DNA from: Mesorhizobium intechi
Lineage (GTDB): Bacteria > Pseudomonadota > Alphaproteobacteria > Rhizobiales > Rhizobiaceae
Assembly: GCF_002879535.1 (NCBI RefSeq)
Contig: NZ_PNOT02000048.1
Coordinates: forward strand, 1 to 32,485
Direction: 5' to 3'
Length of the DNA stretch: 32,485 nucleotides
The position numbers and the translations under genes were made by a program. Of the stretch, positions 1 through 8,061 are shown piece by piece. The notes beneath the pieces are model-generated. The model had not been told where the DNA came from. It did no database searches and worked only from the letters and a program-made list of their open reading frames with translations. Position 1 is the stretch's first letter, and each line of letters starts with the position of its first letter.

Positions 1-621
1 TTCGAATTCCGTTCGGGGCGCCCGGGCGGGGATCCGTTCGACGGCAACAGCGATATTTTCAGCCAGATTTTCGGCGACGCCTTTTCCGGCGCGCGCGGCG
101 CCGGCATGGGCGACCGCCGCCAGCCAGCGACGGCGGCCGATCTGAACGTCACGCTCGACGTCACCATCGAGGAAGCCGCGACCGCAGAAAAGGTGACGGC
201 GATGTTCCCCGATGGCCGCAAGATCGCGGTCAAACTGCCGGCCTTTGTCGAGGATGGCCAGACCATTCGGCTGAAGGGGCAGGGCGAGCAGGGGCCGGGC
301 CAGCCCGGCGACGCGCTGGTCAAGATCCATATTCGCCGGCATCCGCGCTACCGCATCGAGGGCCGCGACCTGCATGCCGATCTGCCGGTGTCGCTGGCGG
401 ATGCGGTGCTGGGCGCCAAGGTGCCGGTCGAGACACCGACCGGCAGGCTGGCGGTCAACGTTCCCGCCTGGTCGAGCTCGGACAAGGTCCTGCGGCTCAA
501 GGGCAGGGGCTTGCCGGAAAAGGCCGGCGGCCATGGCGACCTCTACGCCCATGTCCGCATCATGCTACCAGAAAAGGGCGACAGCGCGCTCGAAGCGTTG
601 CTGCGTGGTCAAAAAGGCTGA
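1..621 (+). CDS. DnaJ-type co-chaperone (CbpA-like), 3' part only
   Basis: The reading frame is open from base 1, so the 5' end, including the J domain, lies outside the window. The visible 206 residues begin with a Gly/Phe-rich linker ([18 protein letters not shown]), followed by two DnaJ C-terminal beta-sandwich domains. The first contains [16 protein letters not shown] and [11 protein letters not shown]; the second contains [19 protein letters not shown] and [10 protein letters not shown]. No CxxCxGxG zinc-finger repeats lie between them, which fits a class II (CbpA-type) J protein rather than canonical DnaJ. Such proteins deliver substrates to DnaK in the cytoplasm. The gene ends 105 bp before fabI. 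The family call is firm; which J-protein paralogue it is cannot be decided without the N-terminus. Confidence 0.88.
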   Translation, partial: FEFRSGRPGGDPFDGNSDIFSQIFGDAFSGARGAGMGDRRQPATAADLNVTLDVTIEEAATAEKVTAMFPDGRKIAVKLPAFVEDGQTIRLKGQGEQGPGQPGDALVKIHIRRHPRYRIEGRDLHADLPVSLADAVLGAKVPVETPTGRLAVNVPAWSSSDKVLRLKGRGLPEKAGGHGDLYAHVRIMLPEKGDSALEALLRGQKG

Positions 622-726
622 TCCAGAGCTATTGTCCCCCGAACTGTCCGGTTTGAGCGCTTGAAGGGGCTGTGTGCCTGTGCGATAGGCACTGCTCAAA
701 GCACAAACCTTGCGGAGAGCGCTGAC

Positions 727-1545
727 ATGGCGGGTGGACAGGGCCTGATGGCCGGCAAGCGCGGCCTTATTCTTGGCGTCGCGAACAACAGGTCGATTGC
801 CTATGGCATCGCCAAGGCATGCGTCGACCATGGCGCCGAGATCGCGCTGACCTACCAGGGCGAGGCCTTCAAGAAGCGCGTCGAACCGTTGGCTGCGGAA
901 CTGGGCGCCTTTGTCGCCGGCCATTGCGACGTCACCGATCCGGCGAGCCTCGACGAGGTTTTCGCCAATGTCGCCAGGCATTGGGGCAAGCTCGATTTCC
1001 TCGTCCACGCCATCGCCTTCTCCGACAAGGACGAGCTGACGGGCCGCTATGTCGAGACGACGCGCGACAATTTCCTGCGCACCATGGACATTTCGGTGTT
1101 TTCCTTCACCACCATCGCCAAGCGGGCCGAGACGCTGATGACCGAGGGCGGTTCACTGCTGACGCTGACCTACTACGGCGCCGAGAAGGTGATGCCGCAC
1201 TACAACGTCATGGGCGTCGCCAAGGCCGCGCTCGAAGCCAGCGTGCGTTACCTCGCCGTCGATCTCGGCGGCAAGAAGATCCGCGTCAATGCCATATCGG
1301 CCGGCCCGATCAAGACGCTGGCCGCCTCGGGCATCGGCGATTTCCGCTACATACTGAAGTGGAACGAATACAATTCGCCGCTGAAGCAGACGGTCACGCA
1401 GGAGGAGGTCGGCGATTCCGGCGTCTATTTCCTGTCCGACCTGTCGCGTGGCGTCACCGGTGAGGTGCACCATGTCGATTCCGGCTATCACGTGGTCGGC
1501 ATGAAGGCGGTCGATGCACCTGATATTTCGACGGTCAAGGAATAA
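727..1545 (+). CDS. fabI: Enoyl-[acyl-carrier-protein] reductase (NADH), FabI type
   Basis: The 272-residue protein is a divergent short-chain dehydrogenase that reduces trans-2-enoyl-ACP in the last step of each fatty-acid elongation cycle. It has the FabI nucleotide-binding start (GKRGLILGVANNRSIAYGIA, residues 10-29), CDVTD at 67-71, HAIAFSD at 94-100, and the FabI active-site spacing Y159-x6-K166 inside YNVMGVAKAALEA. The frame is open upstream to a TTG at 661. The ATG at 727 is preferred because GGAGAG lies 7 nt before it and the resulting length is normal for FabI. The gene lies downstream of a J protein and 51 bp before a histidine phosphatase. Rhizobia often carry more than one FabI paralogue, so this need not be the only copy. 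Confidence 0.95.
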   Translation: MAGGQGLMAGKRGLILGVANNRSIAYGIAKACVDHGAEIALTYQGEAFKKRVEPLAAELGAFVAGHCDVTDPASLDEVFANVARHWGKLDFLVHAIAFSDKDELTGRYVETTRDNFLRTMDISVFSFTTIAKRAETLMTEGGSLLTLTYYGAEKVMPHYNVMGVAKAALEASVRYLAVDLGGKKIRVNAISAGPIKTLAASGIGDFRYILKWNEYNSPLKQTVTQEEVGDSGVYFLSDLSRGVTGEVHHVDSGYHVVGMKAVDAPDISTVKE

Positions 1546-1596
1546 CACCTCCGCTCATCCTCCGCCCAGGCCCTGGCCCGACCTCCGGAAGACCTG

Positions 1597-2184
1597 ATGT
1601 ACCCGCTGGTTTATATCGTGCGCCACGGCCAGACCGCGTGGAACGCCGAGTTCCGGCTTCAAGGCCAGGCCGACACCGATCTCAATGCCCTTGGCCGCGA
1701 GCAAGCGACCGGAAACGGGCGCCGGCTGGCCCAACTTGTCGGCGATCCCGGGGAATTCGACTTCGTCGCCAGCCCGATGCGGCGGACGCGCGAAACGATG
1801 GAACGCATCCGCGCCGCGATGAAGCTCGATCCGCTCGCCTATCGAACCGATATCAGGCTGGTCGAGGTCAATTTCGGCGACTGGCAGAGCTTTACCTTCG
1901 CCGAGCTCGAGACGCAGTCTCCCGGTGCAAGTCGGTTCCGCGCCATGGACAAATGGAACTTCCAGCCGCCCGGTGAGGGGGCGGAAAGCTACCAGATGCT
2001 GCTCGAGCGGGTGAAACCCGTCTTCGACGAGATCGACTGCAAGACGGTCTGCGTGACGCATGGCGGCGTCATGCGCACACTGTTCCGTTTCGTGCTTGAT
2101 ATGGCCGAGGACGAGGCCGCGAACCTGGAAATACCACAGGACCGCGTGCTCAAACTAGAAGGCAAGAGCCTGGAGTGGCTGTAG
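1597..2184 (+). CDS. Histidine phosphatase family protein (phosphoglycerate mutase-like)
   Basis: The 195-residue cytoplasmic protein belongs to the histidine phosphatase superfamily (branch 1). The phospho-acceptor motif RHG is at residues 9-11 (H10). SPMRRTRET at 59-67 supplies the second phosphate-binding arginine, E90 sits in the acid position (RLVEVNFGDW), and the second histidine H155 is in VTHGGVMR. The start ATG has GGAAG 5 nt upstream. The substrate cannot be read from sequence; members act on phosphosugars, alpha-ribazole phosphate and other phosphomonoesters. The gene follows fabI on the same strand and may be co-transcribed with it. Confidence 0.87.
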   Translation: MYPLVYIVRHGQTAWNAEFRLQGQADTDLNALGREQATGNGRRLAQLVGDPGEFDFVASPMRRTRETMERIRAAMKLDPLAYRTDIRLVEVNFGDWQSFTFAELETQSPGASRFRAMDKWNFQPPGEGAESYQMLLERVKPVFDEIDCKTVCVTHGGVMRTLFRFVLDMAEDEAANLEIPQDRVLKLEGKSLEWL

Positions 2185-2220
2185 AAGGCAGGAGCCTGGA
2201 GAGGCTTTAGGCCGCTTTAC

Positions 2221-2481
2221 CTAGTTCGTGTCGCTGTCCGGCAACTGCATATCGGTCACGACATTCTCGCCATTGGTCACATCGTAAGCGATGACGATGT
2301 CCATGCCCGGCTTCAGCGAGTCGAGATCGGTTTCGGCGTTCAGCTTGTAGGATTTGCCGTCGTCCAGCGTCAGGGTCAGCGCGTCCTTGTCGATCTTCTT
2401 GATCAGGCCTTCGGTCTGTCCCGCGAATGCGGCGGTGGAAAGCAGCAGGGTGGCGGCAACAGCGCCAATCAGGGTACGCAT
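2221..2481 (-). CDS. Small secreted DUF1344 protein
   Basis: The 86-residue protein has a clear signal peptide (MRTLIGAVAATLLLSTAAFA, residues 1-20, cleavage expected after AFA). A short beta-rich domain follows, with TEGLIKKIDKDALTLTLDDG and YKLNAETDLDSLKPGM, matching the DUF1344 pattern common in rhizobia. It is probably periplasmic, and its function is not known. A GAGG Shine-Dalgarno sequence precedes the ATG on the reverse strand. The gene is oriented opposite to both neighbours (the histidine phosphatase and aroC), so it must have its own promoter in the 184 bp before aroC. Confidence 0.85.
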   Translation of the reverse strand: MRTLIGAVAATLLLSTAAFAGQTEGLIKKIDKDALTLTLDDGKSYKLNAETDLDSLKPGMDIVIAYDVTNGENVVTDMQLPDSDTN

Positions 2482-2665
2482 GATCGTCCTCTTTGGTCAT
2501 TGCGCCGGCACTGTGGCGGCGGGTCCTCAACGGCGGATGGAAGAAAGCAGAAACCAGCCGAATGTGTCAAAACTTAAACGGCAGGGAAGACAGTTTGACC
2601 ACCGCAAAAAACGCCAATAGAAGGCAGGCTTCAACCGGCTCCGCTGCCGGGCAGGGCACTTTTCC

Positions 2666-3775
2666 ATGTCTCACAACACGTTCGGCCACCTTTTCCGCGT
2701 CACCACCTGGGGCGAAAGCCATGGAGCGGCACTTGGCTGCGTGGTCGACGGCTGCCCGCCCGGCATCCGCTTCACGCGTGATGAAATCCAGGCCGAACTC
2801 GACAAGCGCCGGCCGGGCCAGTCGCGCTTCGTCACCCAGCGCCGCGAACCCGACGAGGTGAAGGTGCTGTCTGGTTTCGTCCTCGACGAGGACGGCCGGA
2901 CGATGATCACCACCGGCACGCCGATCTCCATGCTGATCGAGAATGTCGACCAGCGTTCCAAGGACTATGGCGAGATCGCCCGCCAATATCGACCGGGCCA
3001 TGCCGACTACACCTATGACGTCAAATACGGCATACGCGACCATCGCGGCGGCGGCCGCTCCTCGGCCCGCGAGACCGCCGCCCGGGTCGCCGCTGGCGCG
3101 CTCGCCCGCAAGGTGGTGCCCGGCATGGTGGTGCGCGGCGCGCTGGTTTCGATGGGCGAAAAATCGATCGATCGCGCCAACTGGAACTGGAATTTCATCG
3201 GCGACGCGGAGAATCCATTCTTCACACCCGATCCCGCTTCGGTTCCCGTCTTCACGCAATACCTCGACGGTATCCGCAAGGCCGGATCCTCGGTCGGCGC
3301 CGTGATCGAGATCGTCGCCGACGGCGTGCCGCCAGGGCTTGGCGCGCCGATCTATGCCAAGCTCGACCAAGACATTGCGTCGGGCCTGATGTCGATCAAC
3401 GCGGTCAAGGGCGTTGAGATTGGCAACGGCTTCGAGGCCGCCCACATCACCGGCGAGCAGAATGCGGACGAGATGCGCATCGGCAATGACGGCAACCCGG
3501 TGTTCCTGTCCAACAATGCGGGCGGCATCCTTGGCGGTATCTCGACCGGTCAGGCGATCGTGGCCCGTTTCGCCGTCAAGCCGACCTCATCGATCCTGAC
3601 TCCGCGAAAGTCGATCGACAAGGACGGTCACGACGTCGAGGTGATGACCAAGGGCCGGCACGACCCCTGCGTCGGCATCCGCGCCGTGCCGATCGGCGAG
3701 GCAATGGTTGCCTGCGCCATTGCCGATCACTACCTGCGGCACAGGGGACAGACAGGGAAGGCAGTGGGGCAGTAG
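2666..3775 (+). CDS. aroC: Chorismate synthase
   Basis: The 369-residue protein converts 5-enolpyruvylshikimate-3-phosphate to chorismate, the last shikimate-pathway step, using reduced FMN. Family signatures are visible: the N-terminal [18 protein letters not shown] (residues 7-24), the [17 protein letters not shown] block, [11 protein letters not shown], and the C-terminal part with [15 protein letters not shown]. The length is slightly above the usual ~360. The last dozen codons ([10 protein letters not shown] region) and the stop codon fall in a GGCAGTAGG-type repeat that continues into the spacer before ribB, so the C-terminus looks locally extended or rewritten. The region before the ATG has only a weak Shine-Dalgarno sequence. 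Confidence 0.96.
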   Translation: MSHNTFGHLFRVTTWGESHGAALGCVVDGCPPGIRFTRDEIQAELDKRRPGQSRFVTQRREPDEVKVLSGFVLDEDGRTMITTGTPISMLIENVDQRSKDYGEIARQYRPGHADYTYDVKYGIRDHRGGGRSSARETAARVAAGALARKVVPGMVVRGALVSMGEKSIDRANWNWNFIGDAENPFFTPDPASVPVFTQYLDGIRKAGSSVGAVIEIVADGVPPGLGAPIYAKLDQDIASGLMSINAVKGVEIGNGFEAAHITGEQNADEMRIGNDGNPVFLSNNAGGILGGISTGQAIVARFAVKPTSSILTPRKSIDKDGHDVEVMTKGRHDPCVGIRAVPIGEAMVACAIADHYLRHRGQTGKAVGQ

Positions 3776-3872
3776 GCAGTATGCTACGCCCCGCGCTCAG
3801 ACAGCCAAATTTTTGCTTTCCCCTACTGCCTTACTGCCCTATTCCCCTACTGCCCTGCGAGCGAAGCGAGCG
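3766..3872 (+). repeat. GGCAGTAGG/CCTACTGCC inverted and direct repeats across the aroC end and ribB leader
   Basis: GGCAGTAGG at 3768-3776 contains the aroC stop codon. Its reverse complement CCTACTGCC recurs at 3822-3830 and again at 3846-3854, each time as part of a direct CCCCTACTGCC repeat. The first arm can therefore pair with either downstream copy. The block ends in GAGCGAAGCGAGCG immediately before the ribB start. It looks like a small intergenic repeat element rather than a classical terminator, since no T-run follows. Confidence 0.55.
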
Positions 3873-3875
3873 TTC

Positions 3876-4976
3876 ATGCCTTACGATCAGAAGAAGATTG
3901 TCGAAGCCATCCGCGCATTCGAACGCGGCGAGATCGTCGTCGTCATGGATGATGACGGGCGCGAGAACGAGGGCGACCTGATCGTCGCTGCCGTTCACTG
4001 CACGCCGGAGAAAATGGCTTTCATCGTACGCAACACGTCGGGCATCGTCTGCACGCCGATGCCGCGCGAGGAAGCCAAGCGGCTCAACCTGCAGCCGATG
4101 GTCGCCGACAATGATTCGGCCCATACCACCGCCTTCACCGTCAGCGTCGATTTCAAGCATGGCACGACGACGGGCATTTCGGCTGACGACCGGACCCTCA
4201 CCGTGCGCAACCTCGCCAACGGCAATGTCGGCGCCTCCGATTTCGTCCGCCCCGGCCACATCTTCCCGCTGATCGCTCGCGAAGGCGGCGTCCTGATGCG
4301 TTCGGGCCATACAGAAGCGGCGGTCGATCTCTGCAAGCTCGCCGGCCTGCCGCCGATCGGCGTCATTTCCGAACTGGTCAACGATGACGGCACCGTCAAG
4401 CGTGGGCCGCAGGTGCAAGCTTTCGCAGAAGAGCATGGCCTGAAGCAGGTTTCGGTCGCCGACCTCATTGCCTACCGCCAGCGCAAGGAAACGCTGGTCG
4501 AGCGCGTCGCTTGCTCCGATATCGACACGCTCGGCGGCAAGGCGCAGGTCTTCACCTACACCCTGCCCTGGGACACGATGCATCACGTCGCTGTCGTCTT
4601 TGGCGACATACGCGATGGCGAGGACGTACCGGTGCGGCTGCATTCCGAGGATGTGGTGACCGATGTCTTCGGCACCAGCCATCGCCTGGACGGCATCATG
4701 AAGGCGATGGGCGAGCGCAAGCGCGGCGTCATCGTCTATCTCAGGGAGGGCTCCGTCGGCGTCGCGCACCAGGAGCGCAAGCGCCCGGTGAGCGGCGAAC
4801 GCGAGGATCACGAAGAGGCCCGCCGCCGCGAGAACGAATGGCGCGAAATCGGCCTCGGCGCGCAGATCCTGAAAGATCTCGGCATTTCCTCGATCAACCT
4901 GATTGCCTCGCGCGAGCGTCATTATGTGGGCCTCGAAGGGTTTGGCATCCACATTGCCAAGACCGAGATCCTCTAG
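3876..4976 (+). CDS. ribB: 3,4-dihydroxy-2-butanone 4-phosphate synthase with degenerate GTP cyclohydrolase II-like tail
   Basis: The 366-residue protein begins with a complete DHBP synthase domain (about 1-203), which makes the four-carbon precursor of riboflavin from ribulose 5-phosphate. It contains DDDGRENEGD (25-34), DFVRPGHIFPL (122-132), RSGHTEA (H145) and the acidic loop GVISELVNDDG (E166). Residues ~205-366 have the outline of a GTP cyclohydrolase II (RibA) domain. However, the zinc motif, usually HSEC-x10-CDCG, reads HSEDVVTDVFGTSHRLDG (256-273), so all three cysteines are replaced (D259, R270, D272). The catalytic YLRQEGRG-type loop and the TNNP motif are also changed. I infer DHBP synthase activity only. 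The frame is open back to 3708 inside aroC; ATG 3876 is chosen because the protein then starts directly at the domain. Confidence 0.92.
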   Translation: MPYDQKKIVEAIRAFERGEIVVVMDDDGRENEGDLIVAAVHCTPEKMAFIVRNTSGIVCTPMPREEAKRLNLQPMVADNDSAHTTAFTVSVDFKHGTTTGISADDRTLTVRNLANGNVGASDFVRPGHIFPLIAREGGVLMRSGHTEAAVDLCKLAGLPPIGVISELVNDDGTVKRGPQVQAFAEEHGLKQVSVADLIAYRQRKETLVERVACSDIDTLGGKAQVFTYTLPWDTMHHVAVVFGDIRDGEDVPVRLHSEDVVTDVFGTSHRLDGIMKAMGERKRGVIVYLREGSVGVAHQERKRPVSGEREDHEEARRRENEWREIGLGAQILKDLGISSINLIASRERHYVGLEGFGIHIAKTEIL

Positions 4977-4978
4977 AA

Positions 4979-5024
4979 CATATCGACATTCAGGGCGGGC
5001 CGGCCTGCCCTGAATGTCGACATA
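4979..5024. terminator. Strong hairpin between convergent ribB and MFS genes, probable bidirectional terminator
   Basis: CGACATTCAGGGC (4984-4996) pairs perfectly with GCCCTGAATGTCG (5007-5019), a 13-bp stem with a 10-nt loop that is itself GC-rich. It starts 8 bp after the ribB stop and ends 15 bp before the MFS stop. No long T-run follows on either strand, so the termination role rests on position and stem strength. Confidence 0.68.
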
Positions 5025-5033
5025 TCCTGGCTG

Positions 5034-6257
5034 TCACTCGGCCGGAACGGCGGCTGCTTCGCATCCGTCCAACTCGCATTCATGGGTGGCAAGGATGCGC
5101 TGGCCGAGCAGCACGGTGGCGAGCGCGATCATGCCTGATGCTACCGAGACCCAGAACCCGTTCTGGGCGCCGAACGCATCCACCGTGGCGCCGGCGGCGA
5201 ATGAGCCCAGCGCCATGCCGATGCCGATCCCGGTGGTCACCCAGGTGATGCCTTCGGTCAGCATCGCTTCGGGGACATGCCGCTCGATCAGGCCGAAGGC
5301 CGTGATGAAGGTCGGCGAGATCGCCACGCCGCTGATGAAGACGGTCAGCGCCAGAAGCGGCACGCTGCTGGCGGTGAGCGGCAGCAAGGTGCCGAGCGCG
5401 ACCAGGGCGACCGCGATGGCGAGCTGACGTTGCAGCGGTGCCTTCAGGTTGAGCGCGCCGACAATGATGCCGAGCACGAACGACCCCAGCGCGTAGACGC
5501 CGATGACGAGGCTGGCGGCGCCGGGCTGGCCGAGTTCCTTGGTGATGGCCACGGTGCTCACTTCCGTCGTCGCGAAGGTCGCGCCGATGAAGATCAGGGC
5601 AAAGGTGATGATCTGCACTGGCCGCAGGCGGATCGCCGAGCCGCGCGAGCCGTGATCCACCGGGCGCACTTGCGGCTCGGTCGATCTCTGCACGATGAAC
5701 GCGGTCGATCCCAGGGCGAGGAACAGTGTGCTTGCCAGCATGCCCGCTTCGGGAAACATGGCGGCGCTGAGGCCGACCGACAGCGATGCGCCGGCGATAT
5801 AGACCAGTTCGTCCGCCGCCGATTCGAAGGCGAAGGCGGTATTCATCTCGGGCCGGCCCCGGAAAAGCTCGGTCCAGCGTGCGCGCACCATGGCCGGCAT
5901 GCTGGGCATGACCGCCGCCAGCAGCGCCGACACGAACAGCGTCCAGACCGGCCAGTCCTGATTAGCGGCCGCAATCAGAGTGATGAAGGCGAGCACGGAG
6001 ACGATTGTCGTGGGCACGACGATCCGCGTCTGGCCAAGGCGGTCGACCAGTCTCGATATTTGTGGCGCCAGGAATGCGTTGGCCAGCGCGAATGTCGCCG
6101 AGACAGCACCCGCCAGCCAGTATTCGCCGCGCGTCTGCGACAGCATTGCCACGATGCCGATCGGCGCCATGGCGATTGGCAGGCGCGCCATGAAGCCGGC
6201 GGCCGCAAATCCCTTGGCTCCATGGGCGCGGAAAATTTCCGTATAGGGGTTTTGCAT
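5034..6257 (-). CDS. MFS transporter
   Basis: The 407-residue inner-membrane protein has the twelve-helix pattern of a major facilitator. Hydrophobic segments begin near GFAAAGFMARLPIAMAPIGIVAM, there is a short basic loop RLVDRLGQTRIVV after helix 2, and the second half starts around IITFALIFIGATFATTEVS. The frame extends upstream to 6323. The ATG at 6257 is chosen because GAGGAA lies at the right distance before it and the longer start would overlap the operators. It diverges from a tetR gene, with three palindromic operators between them, the usual arrangement for a repressor-controlled efflux pump. The substrate is unknown; export of a small toxic compound is the likeliest role. Confidence 0.88.
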   Translation of the reverse strand: MQNPYTEIFRAHGAKGFAAAGFMARLPIAMAPIGIVAMLSQTRGEYWLAGAVSATFALANAFLAPQISRLVDRLGQTRIVVPTTIVSVLAFITLIAAANQDWPVWTLFVSALLAAVMPSMPAMVRARWTELFRGRPEMNTAFAFESAADELVYIAGASLSVGLSAAMFPEAGMLASTLFLALGSTAFIVQRSTEPQVRPVDHGSRGSAIRLRPVQIITFALIFIGATFATTEVSTVAITKELGQPGAASLVIGVYALGSFVLGIIVGALNLKAPLQRQLAIAVALVALGTLLPLTASSVPLLALTVFISGVAISPTFITAFGLIERHVPEAMLTEGITWVTTGIGIGMALGSFAAGATVDAFGAQNGFWVSVASGMIALATVLLGQRILATHECELDGCEAAAVPAE

Positions 6258-6288
6258 GATGGTTCCTCGACAAAAGGCGGTCCGACAA

Positions 6289-6358
6289 TTGCATACGAAG
6301 CGTATGAGAATTAGATAGGACATACGCGACGTATGTCAATTGGCATACGAAGCGTATG
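6289..6358. promoter_or_regulatory. Divergent MFS/tetR control region: two opposed promoters and three operator palindromes
   Basis: Three 15-bp palindromes of the form CATACG-N3-CGTATG lie at 6292-6306 (spacer AAG), 6321-6335 (CGA) and 6344-6358 (AAG). On the reverse strand, TTGACA (6339-6334) is 16 bp from TATCTA (6317-6312), or 17 bp from ATCTAA. This would drive the MFS gene, and the central palindrome covers its -35/spacer. On the forward strand, TTGCAT (6289-6294) is 17 bp from TAGATA (6312-6317). This would drive tetR, and the first palindrome lies in its spacer. The two promoters share the same -10 sequence. I infer repression of both genes by the TetR protein. Confidence 0.8.
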
Positions 6359-6377
6359 TGAGTAGGACCAGCCGGAC

Positions 6378-6986
6378 ATGCACCGACCCCGCAAGGAAAT
6401 GATCGCCGAGACGCGCGCCAAGCTGATTGCCGCGGCCCGCCGGGCCTTTGGCACGATCGGATATGCCGAAGCGTCGATGGATGATTTCACGGCATCGGCC
6501 GGGCTGACGCGCGGCGCCCTCTATCACCATTTCGGCGACAAGAAGGGACTGCTGGAGGCGGTTATCGCCGAAATCGACGGCGAGATGGCTGTTCGGGTCA
6601 ATGAGGTCGCGTCGAGAGCGCCGACCCGCTGGCAGCATTTCGTCGACGAGTGCACGACCTATATCGAGATGGCGCTGGAGCCGGAAATCCAGCGCATCAT
6701 GTTCCGCGACGGTCCGGCCGTACTGGGCGATCCCGCGCAATGGTCGAATGCCAATGCCTGCGTCGGTTCGATGACCGATCATCTGACCGCGCTGCAGGGG
6801 GAAGGGGTGGTCGTCCCGAGCGTCGACCCCGAGACCGCCGCGCGGCTGATCAACGGGGCCAGCAGCCAGGCGGCACAGCGGATCGCCAATTCGGACGACC
6901 CCGAGGCGACGTCGAAGATCGTGGTTGCGGCGTTCAAGCAACTGCTCGAGGGACTGCTCAGAAAACCAGCTTCGCAACAGAGCTAA
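6378..6986 (+). CDS. TetR/AcrR family transcriptional repressor
   Basis: The 202-residue protein has an N-terminal TetR DNA-binding domain (about residues 10-58): TRAKLIAAARRAFGTIGY, then the recognition helix region DDFTASAGLTRGALYHHFGDK, a near-consensus TetR helix-turn-helix. The remainder is a helical ligand-binding domain with the variable sequence expected of this family (TYIEMALEPEIQRIMFRDGPAVLG). The start ATG lies 20 bp after the last operator palindrome. Divergence from the MFS gene and the operators overlapping both promoters indicate that it controls itself and the transporter. The inducing ligand is unknown. Confidence 0.92.
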   Translation: MHRPRKEMIAETRAKLIAAARRAFGTIGYAEASMDDFTASAGLTRGALYHHFGDKKGLLEAVIAEIDGEMAVRVNEVASRAPTRWQHFVDECTTYIEMALEPEIQRIMFRDGPAVLGDPAQWSNANACVGSMTDHLTALQGEGVVVPSVDPETAARLINGASSQAAQRIANSDDPEATSKIVVAAFKQLLEGLLRKPASQQS

Positions 6987-7077
6987 ATCCCATTGCGCAC
7001 CGCTGTCCACCGCTCATGATTGACAATCCTCGGGGTGAGCGCATCCTTCCCAGCCATCTCTGAGGGGAGATTCGGGC

Positions 7078-8061
7078 ATGTGGGATTTCGATATCGGCCG
7101 GTCGGTGTCCATCATGATGCGGACCTGGCCTTTCATTGTCTTTCGCATGATCGTCTATTTCGGCATCACGCTTGCCTATATCGTGGCGACCGGCACCGGT
7201 GCTTCGGTCGGCTACGGCGTCGGCCATATCTCCACCGATCCTGACGGGCCGATGTCCTTTGCCCTGTGGGGCGGCGTGGTCGGCTTCGGCGTGGTTTCGA
7301 TCGCCGTCTATTGGATCCGCGAGTATATCCTCTACGTCGTCAAGGCCGGCCATATCGCCGTGATGGTCCATCTGATCGACGGCCGGGACGTCCCCGACGG
7401 CCAGAACCAGATCGCCTATGCCAGGCAGGTCGTGACCGAGCGTTTCGCCGAGGCCAACATCCTTTTCGTCGTCGACCAGCTGGTCAAGGGCGCCATCCGC
7501 GCCATCACCGGCCTGCTCGGCGGCATCGCCGCTTTCCTGCCCATTCCGGGGCTGAGCGGTCTGGTCTCCTTCATCAACACGGTGATCCGCCTGTCGCTCA
7601 CCTATGTCGACGAGATCATCCTCGGCTACAACATCCGCATCAACTCGTCGTCGCCCTTCGAGACGGCGCGGCAAGGCGTCGTGCTCTACGCCCAGAATGG
7701 CAAGACCATGGTCAAGAACGCCGTCTGGCTGGCGGTCATCATGTGGGGCGTGTCGTTCGTCATCTTCCTGCTGATGCTGGCGCCAGCCGCCGCGATCCTC
7801 TTTATGATGCCCGGGCAACTCGCCGGCTGGGCCTTCGTGCTCGCCATCGTCTTCGCCTGGGCCTTCAAGGCGGCCTTCATCGAGCCCTTCGCCATCGCTT
7901 GCCTGATGCAGGTCTACTTCAAGACCATCGCCGGCCAGGTGCCCGATCCGGCCTGGGACATCAGGCTGGCCGAGGCGTCGTCGAAGTTCAGGGAGTTGAA
8001 GGACAAGGCGCTGGCCTCCTTTGGTGGCTCGCGCTGGGGCACGGCCGGCGCAACGAACTGA
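7078..8061 (+). CDS. Multi-pass membrane protein of unknown function
   Basis: The 327-residue protein has hydrophobic segments at roughly residues 18-40, 62-85, 143-172, 214-243 and 247-278, and a soluble C-terminal tail (WDIRLAEASSKFRELKDKALASF). Residues 86-140 form an amphipathic stretch with few charges. I do not recognise a named family; the layout resembles conserved hypothetical membrane proteins of alphaproteobacteria. AGGGGAG precedes the ATG at a normal distance. The last 148 bp overlap, on the opposite strand, the 3' end of the bluB reading frame, so the two genes converge tail to tail. It lies 91 bp after tetR and may or may not share its transcript. Confidence 0.75.
   Translation: MWDFDIGRSVSIMMRTWPFIVFRMIVYFGITLAYIVATGTGASVGYGVGHISTDPDGPMSFALWGGVVGFGVVSIAVYWIREYILYVVKAGHIAVMVHLIDGRDVPDGQNQIAYARQVVTERFAEANILFVVDQLVKGAIRAITGLLGGIAAFLPIPGLSGLVSFINTVIRLSLTYVDEIILGYNIRINSSSPFETARQGVVLYAQNGKTMVKNAVWLAVIMWGVSFVIFLLMLAPAAAILFMMPGQLAGWAFVLAIVFAWAFKAAFIEPFAIACLMQVYFKTIAGQVPDPAWDIRLAEASSKFRELKDKALASFGGSRWGTAGATN

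Noticed and set aside
661..726. Upstream TTG start for fabI
   Set aside because: The added 22 residues are not FabI-like and ATG 727 has a proper GGAGAG sequence.
3708..3875. Upstream extension of ribB starting inside aroC
   Set aside because: The extra 56 residues come from the repeat element and show no DHBP synthase similarity; ATG 3876 starts at the domain.
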